Positions 48,679 to 58,103 of a stretch of 64,000 nucleotides of DNA are shown here, piece by piece. The stretch spans positions 1 through 64,000 of the forward strand of contig NZ_JAMXMX010000019.1 of assembly GCF_024055725.1 (NCBI RefSeq), read 5' to 3'. Every line of letters begins with the position of its first letter. Positions within the stretch are counted from its first letter, which is position 1. Origin of the DNA: Actinoallomurus spadix (GTDB lineage Bacteria; Actinomycetota; Actinomycetes; Streptosporangiales; Streptosporangiaceae). A program made the translations under genes and the position numbers. Below the pieces are notes generated by a model. It was not told the DNA's origin and made no database searches. It saw only the letters and a program-made list of their open reading frames with translations.

Positions 48679-51644
48679 CAGATGTCCTCCTCTTCGTGAT
48701 GGGTGGCGGTCTGCTCGGCGTCCGAGCGGCCGCGCAGCCATCCCTTCTGAATCGAGCTCAGCATCGTGCGGAGCTCCTCCGGCGAACGCTCATTGCTGGT
48801 CGCATTGTCCACAGGCTCGGCCTCTTCGCGAAGCTGGGGGGCCAGGTTCGCCTGCCGGACCCGGCGCGGCAGTGCCGGCCTGGTCCCGGAGGCCGTGGAA
48901 CCGGTGCTCGTGAAACCGGCCGACGCGGTGGTGTCGGGAACGGCGGTGTCCGCGGGCTCCTCGGACGGTTCGAACAGCGAACGGCCCGGGGACGGCGCTC
49001 CGCCGTGTCGGCCCGGGAGCGGCGGCCGCTCCTCGGACGTCCCGCCGCGGCGGGACGGCAGCGGCGGCCGGTTCTCGCCGGTCTCGCCGCCGGACGCCGG
49101 CCGGTCGCTCCGCGCGCCGCCCGATCCGGCACCGTCCTCGTACGACGGCGGACTCGGGGAGTACCCGCTCGTGCCGGACGAGAAGCCGGTCGTGCTCCCC
49201 GCCTTGTAGTCGTCCGTCTCCTGCGGCCCCTCGCCGTACGCGGTGGGGACGGCGTCGTAACCGCCGAGGCCCGCGGAGTACGCGCCCGTCCCGTAGCCGG
49301 TGGCCGGGAACGATCCGGTGTCGGAGCCCGGGACCGGGAACGATCCCGTGCCGGCTCCCGTGTCCGCGCCGCCGGAGTCCTGCGACCGGGCGTCGGAGCC
49401 GCGGGGGGCGGTGCCGTACGGCTTCGCGTCGTACGGGCCGGTGGTGTAGGCGGCCTGCGCACCGGTGTCACCGCGACGCTGGGGAAGCGGCGGCCGGTCG
49501 CCCCGGATCGCCTGGATGGGCCCGGTGATCGGACCCCCGATCGGGCCGGTGTCCGTGGGGTTCGGGCCGGTCGGCGCGCCGATGGCGCCGATCGGGACCA
49601 GCGCCTCCTCGCCGCGCCGTGTCGTCGCGGGCGGGCCGGCCTCCAGCTCGGGCCGTTCGTCTCCGCGGGAGACGATCGCGTCGGGCAGCAGGACGATCGC
49701 GGTCGTACCGCCGTACGGCGAGGTGCGGAGCGTGACCTGTACGCGGTGCCGCTGGGCCAGCCGGCCGACGACGAACAGGCCGAGCTGGGCGCTGTTGGAC
49801 AGGTCGAAGTCCGGCGGGTTCGTCAGCCGCTCGTTGGCGCGCTCGATGGTCGCCTGGTCCATGCTCAGGCCGCGGTCCTCCACCTCGAACGCGAAGCCGT
49901 GCGCCACGAGCTGGCCGGTGACCTGGACGGTGGTGTCGGGCGGGGAGAACAGCGTCGCGTTCTCGATGAGCTCGGCGAGCAGGTGGATGAGGTCGGCGAC
50001 CGCGGGGCCGGCGACGGCCACGCGAGGCATGGCGGACACGGTGACCCGCGCGTAGTCCTCCACCTCGGCGGCGGCGGCGCGGGCGACGTCGACGACCGGG
50101 ACCGGGTTGCGCCAGCCACGGCCGGGCGTCTGCCCGGACAGGATGATGAGGCCTTCCGCGTGGCGGCGCATGCGGGTCGCGAGGTGGTCGAGGCGGAACA
50201 GGTCGTCCAGCTCGTCCGGCTCGGTGACCCGGCGTTCCATGGAGTCCAGCAGGCTGAGCTGGCGGTGCAGCAGCGCCTGGTTGCGGCGCGCCAGGTTGAG
50301 GAAGACCTCGCTGATGCTGCGCCGCAGTCCGGCCTCCTCGACCGCGCCCTGGATCGCGGTGCGCCGTGCGGCGTTGAACGCCTGGCCGACCTGGTCGATC
50401 TCCTGGGTGCCGAAGGACAGCGGCGGGGCCTCGGCGGCGACGTCGACGTCCTCACCGCGGCGCAGCCGCCGGATGACGCTCGGCAGCCGCTCGTTCGCCA
50501 GGTCGAGGGCGGCGCGGCGCAGGCCGGTCAGGTCGCGGACGACCGAGCGGCCCACCCACAGCGACAGGGCGAGCGAGGCGATGACCGCGATCAGACCGAG
50601 CGCGCCGGCCAGCGCGACGTTCCGGATGATGCCGTCGGAGACGGGCTTGGCACGCTGGGCGGCGCTCGCCGTCGACGACAGCTCCAGGCCGCGCAGTCGC
50701 GTCAGGATGGAGCTGACCTTGATCTTCCACTTGACGTCCATGCCGGCCAGCGGCTTCGGGGCGGCCTTGCCGGCCATGCCCGCGCGGGGCTGCTCCGGCA
50801 TGTTGTCGGTGAACTGGTCCTCCAGCGCCTGCAGACCGGTGAACTCGGGCGTCGAGATGATCCGCTGGTAGTAGGCGCGGTCGGCGGGCCGGAGGTCCGG
50901 GACGATCTGGTCGTAGAGGCTGCGCTGGGTGCCGACGAGCTTGGTGAACTGCACGTGCTCGGAGAACGTCAGGCGGCCGGTGGCCAGCGCGCCGGCCAGC
51001 AGCGCGTCCTCCTGGGAGAGGACCTCGCGCGCCCGGGCCAGGGCGACCTCGTTCTTGGCGTCCTTGGTGACGTCCGGGTCGCTCAGGGTCGACAGCGACG
51101 ACTGCAGGGCGATGACGTCGGAGATCGTGTCGGTGTAGTCGTTGAACGCCTGCATGCGGCTTTCCTTGCCGCTGTCGATCGACTTGCGCTTGTTCTGCAG
51201 GTTGTCGAGGTGCACGATGACCTCGTGTGTCCACTGCCGTGCCTCGGCGGTGGCGTCCTTCTGCGCGCCCGCGTCGGTGGCCAGCCGGCGGAACAGGTCG
51301 GCCTGCCGGTCGGTGACGAGACGGCCGGACTCCATCGACGCCCGGTCGCCGGCCGACTTGCTGGCCAGGAAGACCACGGACAACCGGCGCTCCTGCTCCA
51401 GCGCGCTGCCCAGACCCCCGGAGGGGTAGTTCAGATGATCCTGGATCGTGTTGACATGTCGCAGGTTCAGGCCGTCGCCCAAGGTGATGCTCGCTGCGAA
51501 CACCCACAAGGTGCTGAGTGACACCAACGGGACGATGAGCAGCAGAACTATCTTGAAGCGGACTGACCCGAACACGCGGCCGACCCGGGACCGGGACGAC
51601 CGCCGACTGACATCTGATCCCACTCGTCGGTCCTTAGATTGCAC
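48678..51644 (-). CDS. cvnA: Conservon sensor histidine kinase-like protein (CvnA), NIT domain
   Basis: A 988-residue membrane protein. TM1 lies near 33-52 and TM2 near 345-367; between them is a nitrate/nitrite-sensing (NIT) type all-helical sensor. HAMP follows, then a region with RRNQALLHRQLSLLDSMERR replacing a classical H-box, and a HATPase_c domain with LIENATLFSPPDT (N-box) and AQLGLFVVGRLAQRHRVQVTLR. The last 270 residues are Gly/Ser/Pro-rich with four RPxLPxR motifs. It senses outside signals and signals through CvnB-D. It is divergent from the polyamine operon across a 275-bp region. Confidence 0.9.
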   Translation of the reverse strand: MQSKDRRVGSDVSRRSSRSRVGRVFGSVRFKIVLLLIVPLVSLSTLWVFAASITLGDGLNLRHVNTIQDHLNYPSGGLGSALEQERRLSVVFLASKSAGDRASMESGRLVTDRQADLFRRLATDAGAQKDATAEARQWTHEVIVHLDNLQNKRKSIDSGKESRMQAFNDYTDTISDVIALQSSLSTLSDPDVTKDAKNEVALARAREVLSQEDALLAGALATGRLTFSEHVQFTKLVGTQRSLYDQIVPDLRPADRAYYQRIISTPEFTGLQALEDQFTDNMPEQPRAGMAGKAAPKPLAGMDVKWKIKVSSILTRLRGLELSSTASAAQRAKPVSDGIIRNVALAGALGLIAVIASLALSLWVGRSVVRDLTGLRRAALDLANERLPSVIRRLRRGEDVDVAAEAPPLSFGTQEIDQVGQAFNAARRTAIQGAVEEAGLRRSISEVFLNLARRNQALLHRQLSLLDSMERRVTEPDELDDLFRLDHLATRMRRHAEGLIILSGQTPGRGWRNPVPVVDVARAAAAEVEDYARVTVSAMPRVAVAGPAVADLIHLLAELIENATLFSPPDTTVQVTGQLVAHGFAFEVEDRGLSMDQATIERANERLTNPPDFDLSNSAQLGLFVVGRLAQRHRVQVTLRTSPYGGTTAIVLLPDAIVSRGDERPELEAGPPATTRRGEEALVPIGAIGAPTGPNPTDTGPIGGPITGPIQAIRGDRPPLPQRRGDTGAQAAYTTGPYDAKPYGTAPRGSDARSQDSGGADTGAGTGSFPVPGSDTGSFPATGYGTGAYSAGLGGYDAVPTAYGEGPQETDDYKAGSTTGFSSGTSGYSPSPPSYEDGAGSGGARSDRPASGGETGENRPPLPSRRGGTSEERPPLPGRHGGAPSPGRSLFEPSEEPADTAVPDTTASAGFTSTGSTASGTRPALPRRVRQANLAPQLREEAEPVDNATSNERSPEELRTMLSSIQKGWLRGRSDAEQTATHHEEEDI

Positions 51645-51905
51645 CGCGACAGGCTCGACTTTCAGTGAGGCGGGGGAAACACCGTGTGAACGCGCGGCAC
51701 TCTACTAGACATCACGGCGGGAACTGGCCGCCTCTGTAAATATCGGGCATCAAACACTCCCGTAGTCGGAGGTGAACCCGGTGTCATTCGGGACGAATAA
51801 CTGCAGGTAGGGGCGCGTTTATCGGACCAAGTTTCTCAGGTCGGGCCGAGAACTGGATTTCGGACGTTCGGTGACAAGGGCTCCGCATCCTCCGCCGGAC
51901 ACCCC

Positions 51906-51911
51906 TAGAAT
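51906..51911 (+). promoter_or_regulatory. -10 element of the polyamine operon
   Basis: TAGAAT lies eight bases before the GTG at 51920 with no ribosome binding site, so the first gene of the operon is likely leaderless. The intergenic region upstream (51645-51919) is locally AT-richer (for example TGTAAATATC at 51734). On the minus strand TAGAGT at 51704-51699 could be the -10 of cvnA. Confidence 0.5.
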
Positions 51912-51919
51912 CCGCGATC

Positions 51920-52732
51920 GTGATCCATGACGACCAGCCCCCGGAGACGCTCCCCGTACGTGGACGCTCGCCGCTACCCGGCGGGCGTCACCGCCGACCG
52001 GGCAGCGGCGATCTTCCCCCCGACGCACCGGTCCTCGTCCTGGCGGTACCCGGAACGGTCCCGGACGTCGGCGACGAGATCGCGGGGTTCATCCGCACGT
52101 CCCGTACCGACATCGACATCCGGGTCGCGCCCATCGCCGGGCCCGTGCTGGGGGAGGTCCTGCGCGGCCTGCCCGAGGGCCGTGCGGCGGTCGTGGTCCC
52201 GCTGGTCACCGGCCCGCACTCGCAGACGTACCAGGCCATCAACACGGTGGTCGCGGAGACCGGCGCGCGGGCGACCGTCACCGATCCGCTCGGCCCCCAC
52301 CCGCTGCTGGCCGAGGCACTGCACGTGCGGCTCGCGGACAGCGGCCTGGCGCGCGCCGACCGGATCCGGCAGTTCAGCATCGGCGCGTCCGTCGACGGCG
52401 TCGTCGTCGCCACGGTCGGTGGCGACCCGGCCGTCCGGGAGGCCGACATGACCGCCGTCCTCCTCGCCGCGCGGCTCGCCGTCCCCGTCGTCGCCGCGTC
52501 CATCGACGGCCGTCCGACGGTGTCCGACGCGGTCGGGCGGCTGCGCGAGTCCGGCGGGCAGCGTATCGCCATCGCCCCGTTCGTCATCGGACCGGAGATC
52601 GACTTCGAGCGCCTCGCCAAGCTCGCCAGCGACGCGGGCCTCGGCTGCGCCGAGCCGCTCGGCGCCCATTCTTCTGTGGTGCGCCTGGTCAACCTGCGCT
52701 ATGAGGTCGCGCTGGACGAGGAGCTGTCATGA
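51920..52732 (+). CDS. Sirohydrochlorin chelatase-like (CbiX family) protein
   Basis: A 270-residue protein with two CbiX/chelatase-type repeats. Repeat 1 has APVLVLAVPGTVPDVGDEIAGFI and VPLVTGPHSQTYQAINTV; repeat 2 has IAIAPFVIGPEIDFERLAKLASDAGLGCAEPLGAHSSVVRLV. Classical chelatases insert cobalt or iron using two histidines (from HGS and HxH motifs); here the first motif reads VPGT and the glycine/histidine site is degraded, so catalysis is doubtful. The gene is leaderless (GTG 51920) and ends in an ATGA overlap with the next gene, so it belongs to the polyamine operon; its role there is unknown. Confidence 0.72.
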   Translation: MIHDDQPPETLPVRGRSPLPGGRHRRPGSGDLPPDAPVLVLAVPGTVPDVGDEIAGFIRTSRTDIDIRVAPIAGPVLGEVLRGLPEGRAAVVVPLVTGPHSQTYQAINTVVAETGARATVTDPLGPHPLLAEALHVRLADSGLARADRIRQFSIGASVDGVVVATVGGDPAVREADMTAVLLAARLAVPVVAASIDGRPTVSDAVGRLRESGGQRIAIAPFVIGPEIDFERLAKLASDAGLGCAEPLGAHSSVVRLVNLRYEVALDEELS

Positions 52733-53964
52733 TGTTCGCCGGAACGCGGGGCCGTACGGCCCGCGGGTCCATGAGGTCCGTTCTCAAGCCGAAGTCCCTC
52801 ACCAGGTTCGCCTGCGCCGCGGCGCTCGTCCTGGCCGCGGCCGGGTGCGGCGGCGACTCCAACGGGGGCAAGGCCCAGGCGGTGCCGCGCCTGCCCGTGC
52901 AGCAGGAGATCGGGGCCTCCGAGGGCCGGCTCAACCTGGTCATCTGGGCCGGGTACGCCGAGGACGGCTCCACCGACAGGCACGTCGACTGGGTGCACGC
53001 CTTCCAGAAGAGGACCGGCTGCAAGGTCAACGCGAAGGTCGCCGACACGTCCGACTCGATGTACGCCCTGATGAAGACCGGGCAGTACGACGGCGTCTCG
53101 GCCTCCGGCGACTCGTCGCTGCGGCTCATCTACGGCGGCCTGGTCGCGCCGGTCAACACCAACCTGCTGAAGAACTACCGCGACATCCCGTCGTACCTGA
53201 AGAACCAGCCGTACAACTCGGTCAAGGGCCAGATGTACGGCGCGCCGCACGGCTACGGCGCGAACTACCTCACGTACCGCACGGACAAGATCCCGGGCAC
53301 GCCGCCGTCCTGGAGCATCGTCTGGGACAAGGGCAGCGCCGCCGCCGACCACGTCGTCGCGTACGACTCGCCGATCTACATCGCCGACGCCGCGCTCTAC
53401 CTGAAGGCGCACCGTCCGGACCTGAAGATCACCGACGTGTACGAGCTGAACCAGAAGCAGTTCGACGCCGCCGTCGAGCTGCTGAAGCAGCAGCGCCCGA
53501 ACGTCAACCAGTACTGGTCGAACTACCTGGACGAGGTCGAGGCGTTCAAGGCCGGTGACAACTACGCGGGCACGGCCTGGCAGGTGACGGCGAACATCGC
53601 CAAGTCGGAGAAGGCGCCGATCGGGACCACCATCCCGACGGAGGGCGCCACCGGGTGGTCGGACACCTGGATGGTGGCGGCACACGCCGAGCACCCGAAC
53701 TGCATGTACAAGTGGATGAACTGGATCGAGTCCCCCAAGGTGCAGGCGGCGGTCGCGCAATGGTTCGGTGAGGCCCCGGCCAACCCGAAGGCCTGCAAAT
53801 ACGCGGCGAAGGGCTTCTGCACGCAGTTCCGCGTGGGCGACGTCGACTTCTACAAGCGTCTTGCGTTCTGGAAGACTCCGGTCGCAGACTGTGGTGATTC
53901 TCGCGGAACGAGTTGCGTCGACTACGCGAAGTGGACGGAACTCTGGACGCAGATCAAGGGATAG
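52729..53964 (+). CDS. Polyamine ABC substrate-binding lipoprotein 1
   Basis: A 411-residue lipoprotein with lipobox LAAAGC (Cys40 counted from the ATG at 52729; an ATG at 52771 is another possible start). The body matches the PotD/PotF spermidine/putrescine-binding family: NLVIWAGYAEDG, CKVNAKVADTSDSMYALM, YDGVSASGDSSLRL, and C-terminal SWATWx-like SDTWMVAAHAEHPNCMYKWMNWI. It is about 60 percent identical by eye to the second binding protein and both end WTQIKG or close. It is coupled to the CbiX-like gene by ATGA. Confidence 0.88.
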   Translation: MMFAGTRGRTARGSMRSVLKPKSLTRFACAAALVLAAAGCGGDSNGGKAQAVPRLPVQQEIGASEGRLNLVIWAGYAEDGSTDRHVDWVHAFQKRTGCKVNAKVADTSDSMYALMKTGQYDGVSASGDSSLRLIYGGLVAPVNTNLLKNYRDIPSYLKNQPYNSVKGQMYGAPHGYGANYLTYRTDKIPGTPPSWSIVWDKGSAAADHVVAYDSPIYIADAALYLKAHRPDLKITDVYELNQKQFDAAVELLKQQRPNVNQYWSNYLDEVEAFKAGDNYAGTAWQVTANIAKSEKAPIGTTIPTEGATGWSDTWMVAAHAEHPNCMYKWMNWIESPKVQAAVAQWFGEAPANPKACKYAAKGFCTQFRVGDVDFYKRLAFWKTPVADCGDSRGTSCVDYAKWTELWTQIKG

Positions 53965-55029
53965 ATGACTCAGATGAACACCGAAGAGCCCGGCGTCTCC
54001 GCGGCGGTCGAACTCCGCGCGGTGCGCAAGACCTTCGGCGAGGTCAGCGCCGTCGACGGTGTCGACCTGGAGATCGGCGACGGGGAGTTCTTCGCCATGC
54101 TGGGCCCCTCCGGGTCGGGCAAGACGACGGTGCTGCGCATGATCGCCGGTTTTGAGACGCCGACCTCCGGGTCGATCCGCCTCGGCGGGCGCGAGGTGAC
54201 GAAGCTGCCGCCGTTCGAGCGCGACGTCAACACCGTGTTCCAGGACTACGCGCTGTTCCCCCACATGAACGTCCTGGCGAACGTCGAGTACGGCCTCAAG
54301 GTGAAGAAGGTCCCGAAGGCCGAGCGCCGCGAGCGCGCGCTGGAGGCGCTGGCGTCCGTCCGTCTCGAGGGGTTCGAGACGCGCAGGCCGGGCCAGCTGT
54401 CCGGCGGGCAGCGGCAGCGCGTGGCGCTGGCACGCGCGCTCGTCAACCGCCCCAAGGTCCTCCTGCTCGACGAGCCGCTCGGCGCCCTCGACCTGAAGCT
54501 GCGCGAGGAGATGCAGGTCGAGCTGAAGGCCATCCAGCGGGAGGTCGGCATCACCTTCCTGTTCGTGACGCACGACCAGGAGGAGGCGCTGACCATGGCC
54601 GACCGGGTCGCGGTGTTCAACGCGGGCCGGATTGAGCAGGTCGGGACGCCCGCCGACGTGTACGAGCAGCCGGCGACGGCGTTCGTCGCAGGGTTCGTCG
54701 GCACCTCGAACCTCATCGAGGGTGAGGCGGCCCAGTCGATACTCGGCCGGCCGGGCGTGTACAGCGTCCGGCCGGAGAAGCTCCGCGTCGACACGGACCT
54801 CGACGCGGAGCTGCCCGAAGACGAGCACTCCGCCACCGGCACGGTGGCGGAGGTCGTCTACGCGGGGGCGGCCACCCGGTTCGTCGTCGATCTCGACGCC
54901 GGGGGCCGGTTGGTGGCACTGCAGCAGAACCTGCAGTCCTCCTCGATGGACGTGCTCAAGCTGCGCGAAGCCCGGGTCAGGCTCGCGTGGCGTCGTGAGC
55001 ACGAGTTCGCCATCGCCGGTCCGACGTGA
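53965..55029 (+). CDS. potA: Polyamine ABC transporter ATPase
   Basis: A 354-residue ATPase of the PotA/MalK type. Walker A GPSGSGKTT, Q-loop VFQDYALFPHM, signature LSGGQRQRVALARAL, Walker B LLLDEPLGALDLK and H-loop VTHDQEEAL are all present. A TOBE/OB-like domain with RPEKLRV occupies the C-terminal 100 residues. The start codon directly follows the stop of binding protein 1. It powers both permeases downstream. A GC-rich hairpin follows it at 55063-55080. Confidence 0.92.
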   Translation: MTQMNTEEPGVSAAVELRAVRKTFGEVSAVDGVDLEIGDGEFFAMLGPSGSGKTTVLRMIAGFETPTSGSIRLGGREVTKLPPFERDVNTVFQDYALFPHMNVLANVEYGLKVKKVPKAERRERALEALASVRLEGFETRRPGQLSGGQRQRVALARALVNRPKVLLLDEPLGALDLKLREEMQVELKAIQREVGITFLFVTHDQEEALTMADRVAVFNAGRIEQVGTPADVYEQPATAFVAGFVGTSNLIEGEAAQSILGRPGVYSVRPEKLRVDTDLDAELPEDEHSATGTVAEVVYAGAATRFVVDLDAGGRLVALQQNLQSSSMDVLKLREARVRLAWRREHEFAIAGPT

Positions 55030-55062
55030 TGCCGGCCGGTCGCCGCCCGACCGGTCGTCTCG

Positions 55063-55080
55063 CCGCGGCGTGAGCCGCGG
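55063..55080 (+). terminator. Hairpin between potA and binding protein 2
   Basis: CCGCGGC, loop GTGA, GCCGCGG: a perfect 7-bp stem with a 4-nt loop, followed by TCTTCC. It could reduce transcription of the second binding protein and the permeases or protect the mRNA end, since the operon continues after it. Confidence 0.5.
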
Positions 55081-55118
55081 TCTTCCCCGAGATAACCCCT
55101 CATCTGATCGGAGTTCCC

Positions 55119-56324
55119 ATGCGCGCCACGCGCCTCGCGCTCGTCGCGATGGCCGCCGTGTCCCTTCTCGCCGCGGGCTGCGGCGGCAAAAGCGGCGGGT
55201 CCCATCACGGCGGGACCGGTGCCGGAGGGTTCACGCCCCCGAACATCCCCGCGCTGACGTCGCTCGGCCAGGGCGAGGGCCAGGTCAACCTGGTCTCCTG
55301 GGCCGGCTATGTGGAGGACGGCTCGAACAACAAGGACCTCGACTGGGTCCACCCGTTCGAGCAGCAGACCGGCTGCAAGGTGAACAACAAGGTGGCCGGC
55401 ACGTCGGACGAGATGGTCAGCCTGATGAAGACCGGCCAGTACGACGCGGTCTCCGCCTCGGGCGACGCGTCGCTGCGGCTGATCGCCGGCGGCACCGTCG
55501 CTCCGGTCAACACGAGCCTGGTCCCGAACTACGCCGACATCTTCCCGGACCTGAAGAACAAGCCGTGGAACTCTGTGAACGGCAAGATGTACGGCATCCC
55601 GCACGGCCGTGGCGCGAACATGCTGATGTGGCGCACGGACAAGGTCACCACCGCGCCCGACTCCTGGAGCGTGGTGTTCGACCCGAACTCCCCGTACAAG
55701 GGTCACATCACCGCGTACGACTCGCCGATCTACATCGCCGACGCCGCGCTCTACCTGATGTCGACCCAGCCCGCCCTGGGCATCAAGGACCCGTACGCGC
55801 TGGACCAGAAGCAGTTCGACGCCGCGGTGAACCTGCTCAAGGAGCAGAAGCAGATCGTCGGCGAGTACTGGTCGGACGCCACCAAGATCCAGCAGTCGTT
55901 CAAGGCCGGTGACACCGTCCTCGGTACGACCTGGCAGGTCATCGCCAACGGGCTGACGGGCGAGAAGACCCCGGTCCAGACGGTGCTGCCGAAGGAGGGC
56001 GCCACCGGGTGGTCCGACACCTGGATGGTCGCGGCCAAGGCGCAGCACCCGAACTGCGCCTACAAGTGGCTCGACTGGGTGGTCTCCCCGAAGGTGAACG
56101 CGCAGATCGCCGAGAGCTGGGGTGAGGCGCCGGCCAACAGCAAGGCCTGCACGCTGACGGAGGACAAGAACTTCTGCACCAGCTACCACGCCGCCGACGC
56201 GCCGTACTGGACGAAGGTCCACTACTGGAACACGCCGATCACGCAGTGCCTCGACGGGCGTAAGAACGTGAAGTGCGTGGACTACTCCAAGTGGACGCAG
56301 GCCTGGACGCAGATCAAGGGCTGA
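55119..56324 (+). CDS. Polyamine ABC substrate-binding lipoprotein 2
   Basis: A 401-residue paralogue of the first binding protein. The lipobox is LLAAGC with Cys21. Family blocks are NLVSWAGYVEDGS, CKVNNKVAGTSDEMVSLMKTGQYDAVSASGD, YDSPIYIADAALYL and GATGWSDTWMVAAKAQHPNCAYKWLDW. It shares the order of all conserved blocks with protein 1, so the pair arose by duplication. GGAG precedes the ATG. The permease gene starts in TGATG overlap with its stop. Confidence 0.9.
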   Translation: MRATRLALVAMAAVSLLAAGCGGKSGGSHHGGTGAGGFTPPNIPALTSLGQGEGQVNLVSWAGYVEDGSNNKDLDWVHPFEQQTGCKVNNKVAGTSDEMVSLMKTGQYDAVSASGDASLRLIAGGTVAPVNTSLVPNYADIFPDLKNKPWNSVNGKMYGIPHGRGANMLMWRTDKVTTAPDSWSVVFDPNSPYKGHITAYDSPIYIADAALYLMSTQPALGIKDPYALDQKQFDAAVNLLKEQKQIVGEYWSDATKIQQSFKAGDTVLGTTWQVIANGLTGEKTPVQTVLPKEGATGWSDTWMVAAKAQHPNCAYKWLDWVVSPKVNAQIAESWGEAPANSKACTLTEDKNFCTSYHAADAPYWTKVHYWNTPITQCLDGRKNVKCVDYSKWTQAWTQIKG

Positions 56325-57214
56325 TGAGCATCACCGCCACGCCCGGCGGGCCGGTTCGCCGGCTCGCCGGGCTGCTTCACCGCCGGCCGTACCTCCGCCT
56401 GGCCACGCTGCTGTCCGCGCCGCTGCTGTGGCTCGTGGTGGCCTACCTCGGGTCCCTCGCCGCGCTGTTCGCCGCGGCCTTCTGGACGACGGACGACTTC
56501 ACCGGAGAGGTGGTCAAGCAGTTCAACCTGGACAACTTCCAGGAGCTGTGGAGCCAGACCGTCTACCGGACCATCACCGTGCGGAGCGTCGGCGTGGCCG
56601 CGGCGGTCACCGTCATCGACGCCGCGGTCGCCTTCCCCATGGCCTTCTACATGGCTAAGATCGCCTCACCGCGCGCCCAGCGCTGGCTGGTGATCGCGGT
56701 GCTGACGCCGCTGTGGGCCAGTTACCTGGTCAAGGCGTACGCCTGGCGGATCATGTTCTCCGGGTCCGGGGTGCTGAGCTGGATCCTCGACCCGTTCGGG
56801 ATCCACGGCCCGGGGTACGGCCTGCCGGCCACGATCACGACTCTGGCCTACCTCTGGCTGCCGTACATGATCCTGCCGATCTACGCGGGCCTGGAGCGGC
56901 TGCCGAACTCCCTGCTGGACGCCGCGGGTGACCTCGGCGCCCGGACCTTCCGGACGTTCCGTACCGTCATCTGGCCCGTGGCCGTCCCCGCGGTGATCGC
57001 GGGATCGATCTTCACGTTCTCGCTCTCGCTCGGCGACTACATCACGGTGAAGATCGTCGGCGGCAAGAGCCAGCTCATCGGCAACGTCGTCTACGACAAC
57101 ATCGGCGCCGCCGACAACCTGCCGTTCGCCGCGGCCGTCGCGACGATCCCGGTGGTGATCATGGTCATCTACCTCGTCGCCGTACGCCGTACCGGCGCGC
57201 TGGACAACCTCTGA
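56324..57214 (+). CDS. potB: Polyamine ABC permease 1 (PotB type)
   Basis: A 296-residue membrane protein with six helices. The EAA loop is DAAGDLGARTFRTFRTVIWPVAVPAVIAG. Other PotB blocks are PMAFYMAKIAS, LTPLWASYLVKAYAWRIMFSGSGVLSW and SLSLGDYITVKIVGG. It forms the pore together with the next permease. The start overlaps the upstream stop by one base. Confidence 0.92.
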   Translation: MSITATPGGPVRRLAGLLHRRPYLRLATLLSAPLLWLVVAYLGSLAALFAAAFWTTDDFTGEVVKQFNLDNFQELWSQTVYRTITVRSVGVAAAVTVIDAAVAFPMAFYMAKIASPRAQRWLVIAVLTPLWASYLVKAYAWRIMFSGSGVLSWILDPFGIHGPGYGLPATITTLAYLWLPYMILPIYAGLERLPNSLLDAAGDLGARTFRTFRTVIWPVAVPAVIAGSIFTFSLSLGDYITVKIVGGKSQLIGNVVYDNIGAADNLPFAAAVATIPVVIMVIYLVAVRRTGALDNL

Positions 57215-57233
57215 CCGGCGGGGGAGACCTGCA

Positions 57234-58040
57234 ATGACTTTGTCGCGAGGCGCGCGCGTCGCGCTCCGGGCCGGAATGATCATCGGCCTGGCCGTCATCT
57301 ACGTGCCGCTGTTCGTCGTGCTCGTCAACTCGTTCAACGCCGACAAGGCGTTCGCCTGGCCGCCCTCCCACCTGACCGGCCACTGGTGGTCGACGGCGTG
57401 GGACAACGGCGGTGTGCGCACGGCGCTGTGGACGTCGGTGAAGGCCGGGCTCGGGGCCACCGCGGTGGCGCTGGTGCTGGGCACGATGGCGGCGTTCGCC
57501 GTGCAGCGGTACCGGTTCTTCGGCCGCGACACGGTGTCGCTGCTCGTCATCCTGCCGATCGCGCTGCCCGGCATCGTCACGGGCATCGCGCTGAACAACG
57601 CCTTCCGCACGGTGCTGTCGCCGCTGGGCATCCAGCTCGGGCTGTTCACCGTCGTCGTCGGGCACGCGACCTTCTGCGTCGTCACGATCTTCAACAACGT
57701 GCTGGCCCGGCTGCGCCGGCTCGGCACCCGCGTCGAGGAGGCGTCGGCCGACCTGGGCGCCGACACCTTCCAGACGTTCCGGTACGTTACTTTCCCGCTA
57801 CTGCGTTCCGCGCTGCTGGCCGGCGGGCTGCTGTCGTTCGCGCTGTCGTTCGACGAGATCATCGTGACGACGTTCACGGCCGGGGCGGGGGTGCAGACGC
57901 TGCCGATCTGGATCTTCAACAACCTGTTCCGGCCGAACCAGGCACCCATCGTCAATGTCGTGGCCGCCGCGCTGATCGTGCTGTCCGTCGTCCCGGTGTA
58001 CCTCGCCCAGCGCGTCTCCGGGGACACCCGGGGCCTGTAG
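57234..58040 (+). CDS. potC: Polyamine ABC permease 2 (PotC type)
   Basis: A 268-residue permease with six helices. PotC features include YVPLFVVLVNSFNADKAF, an EAA loop EEASADLGADTFQTFRYVTFPLLRSALLAG and SLSFDEIIVT-type FALSFDEIIVTTF. A GGGGGAG ribosome site precedes the ATG, 19 bp after potB. It completes the transporter and lies 63 bp before the aldehyde dehydrogenase gene. Confidence 0.92.
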   Translation: MTLSRGARVALRAGMIIGLAVIYVPLFVVLVNSFNADKAFAWPPSHLTGHWWSTAWDNGGVRTALWTSVKAGLGATAVALVLGTMAAFAVQRYRFFGRDTVSLLVILPIALPGIVTGIALNNAFRTVLSPLGIQLGLFTVVVGHATFCVVTIFNNVLARLRRLGTRVEEASADLGADTFQTFRYVTFPLLRSALLAGGLLSFALSFDEIIVTTFTAGAGVQTLPIWIFNNLFRPNQAPIVNVVAAALIVLSVVPVYLAQRVSGDTRGL

Positions 58041-58103
58041 CCCCGGGCACCGGGCCGACGCCATGACTCCGACGCCAAGACTCCAGGAAGGACCGCTCGC
58101 GAT

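Noticed and set aside
48696-51521. Open frame of 941 codons opposite cvnA
   Set aside because: It is the antisense shadow of a well-supported conservon kinase gene.
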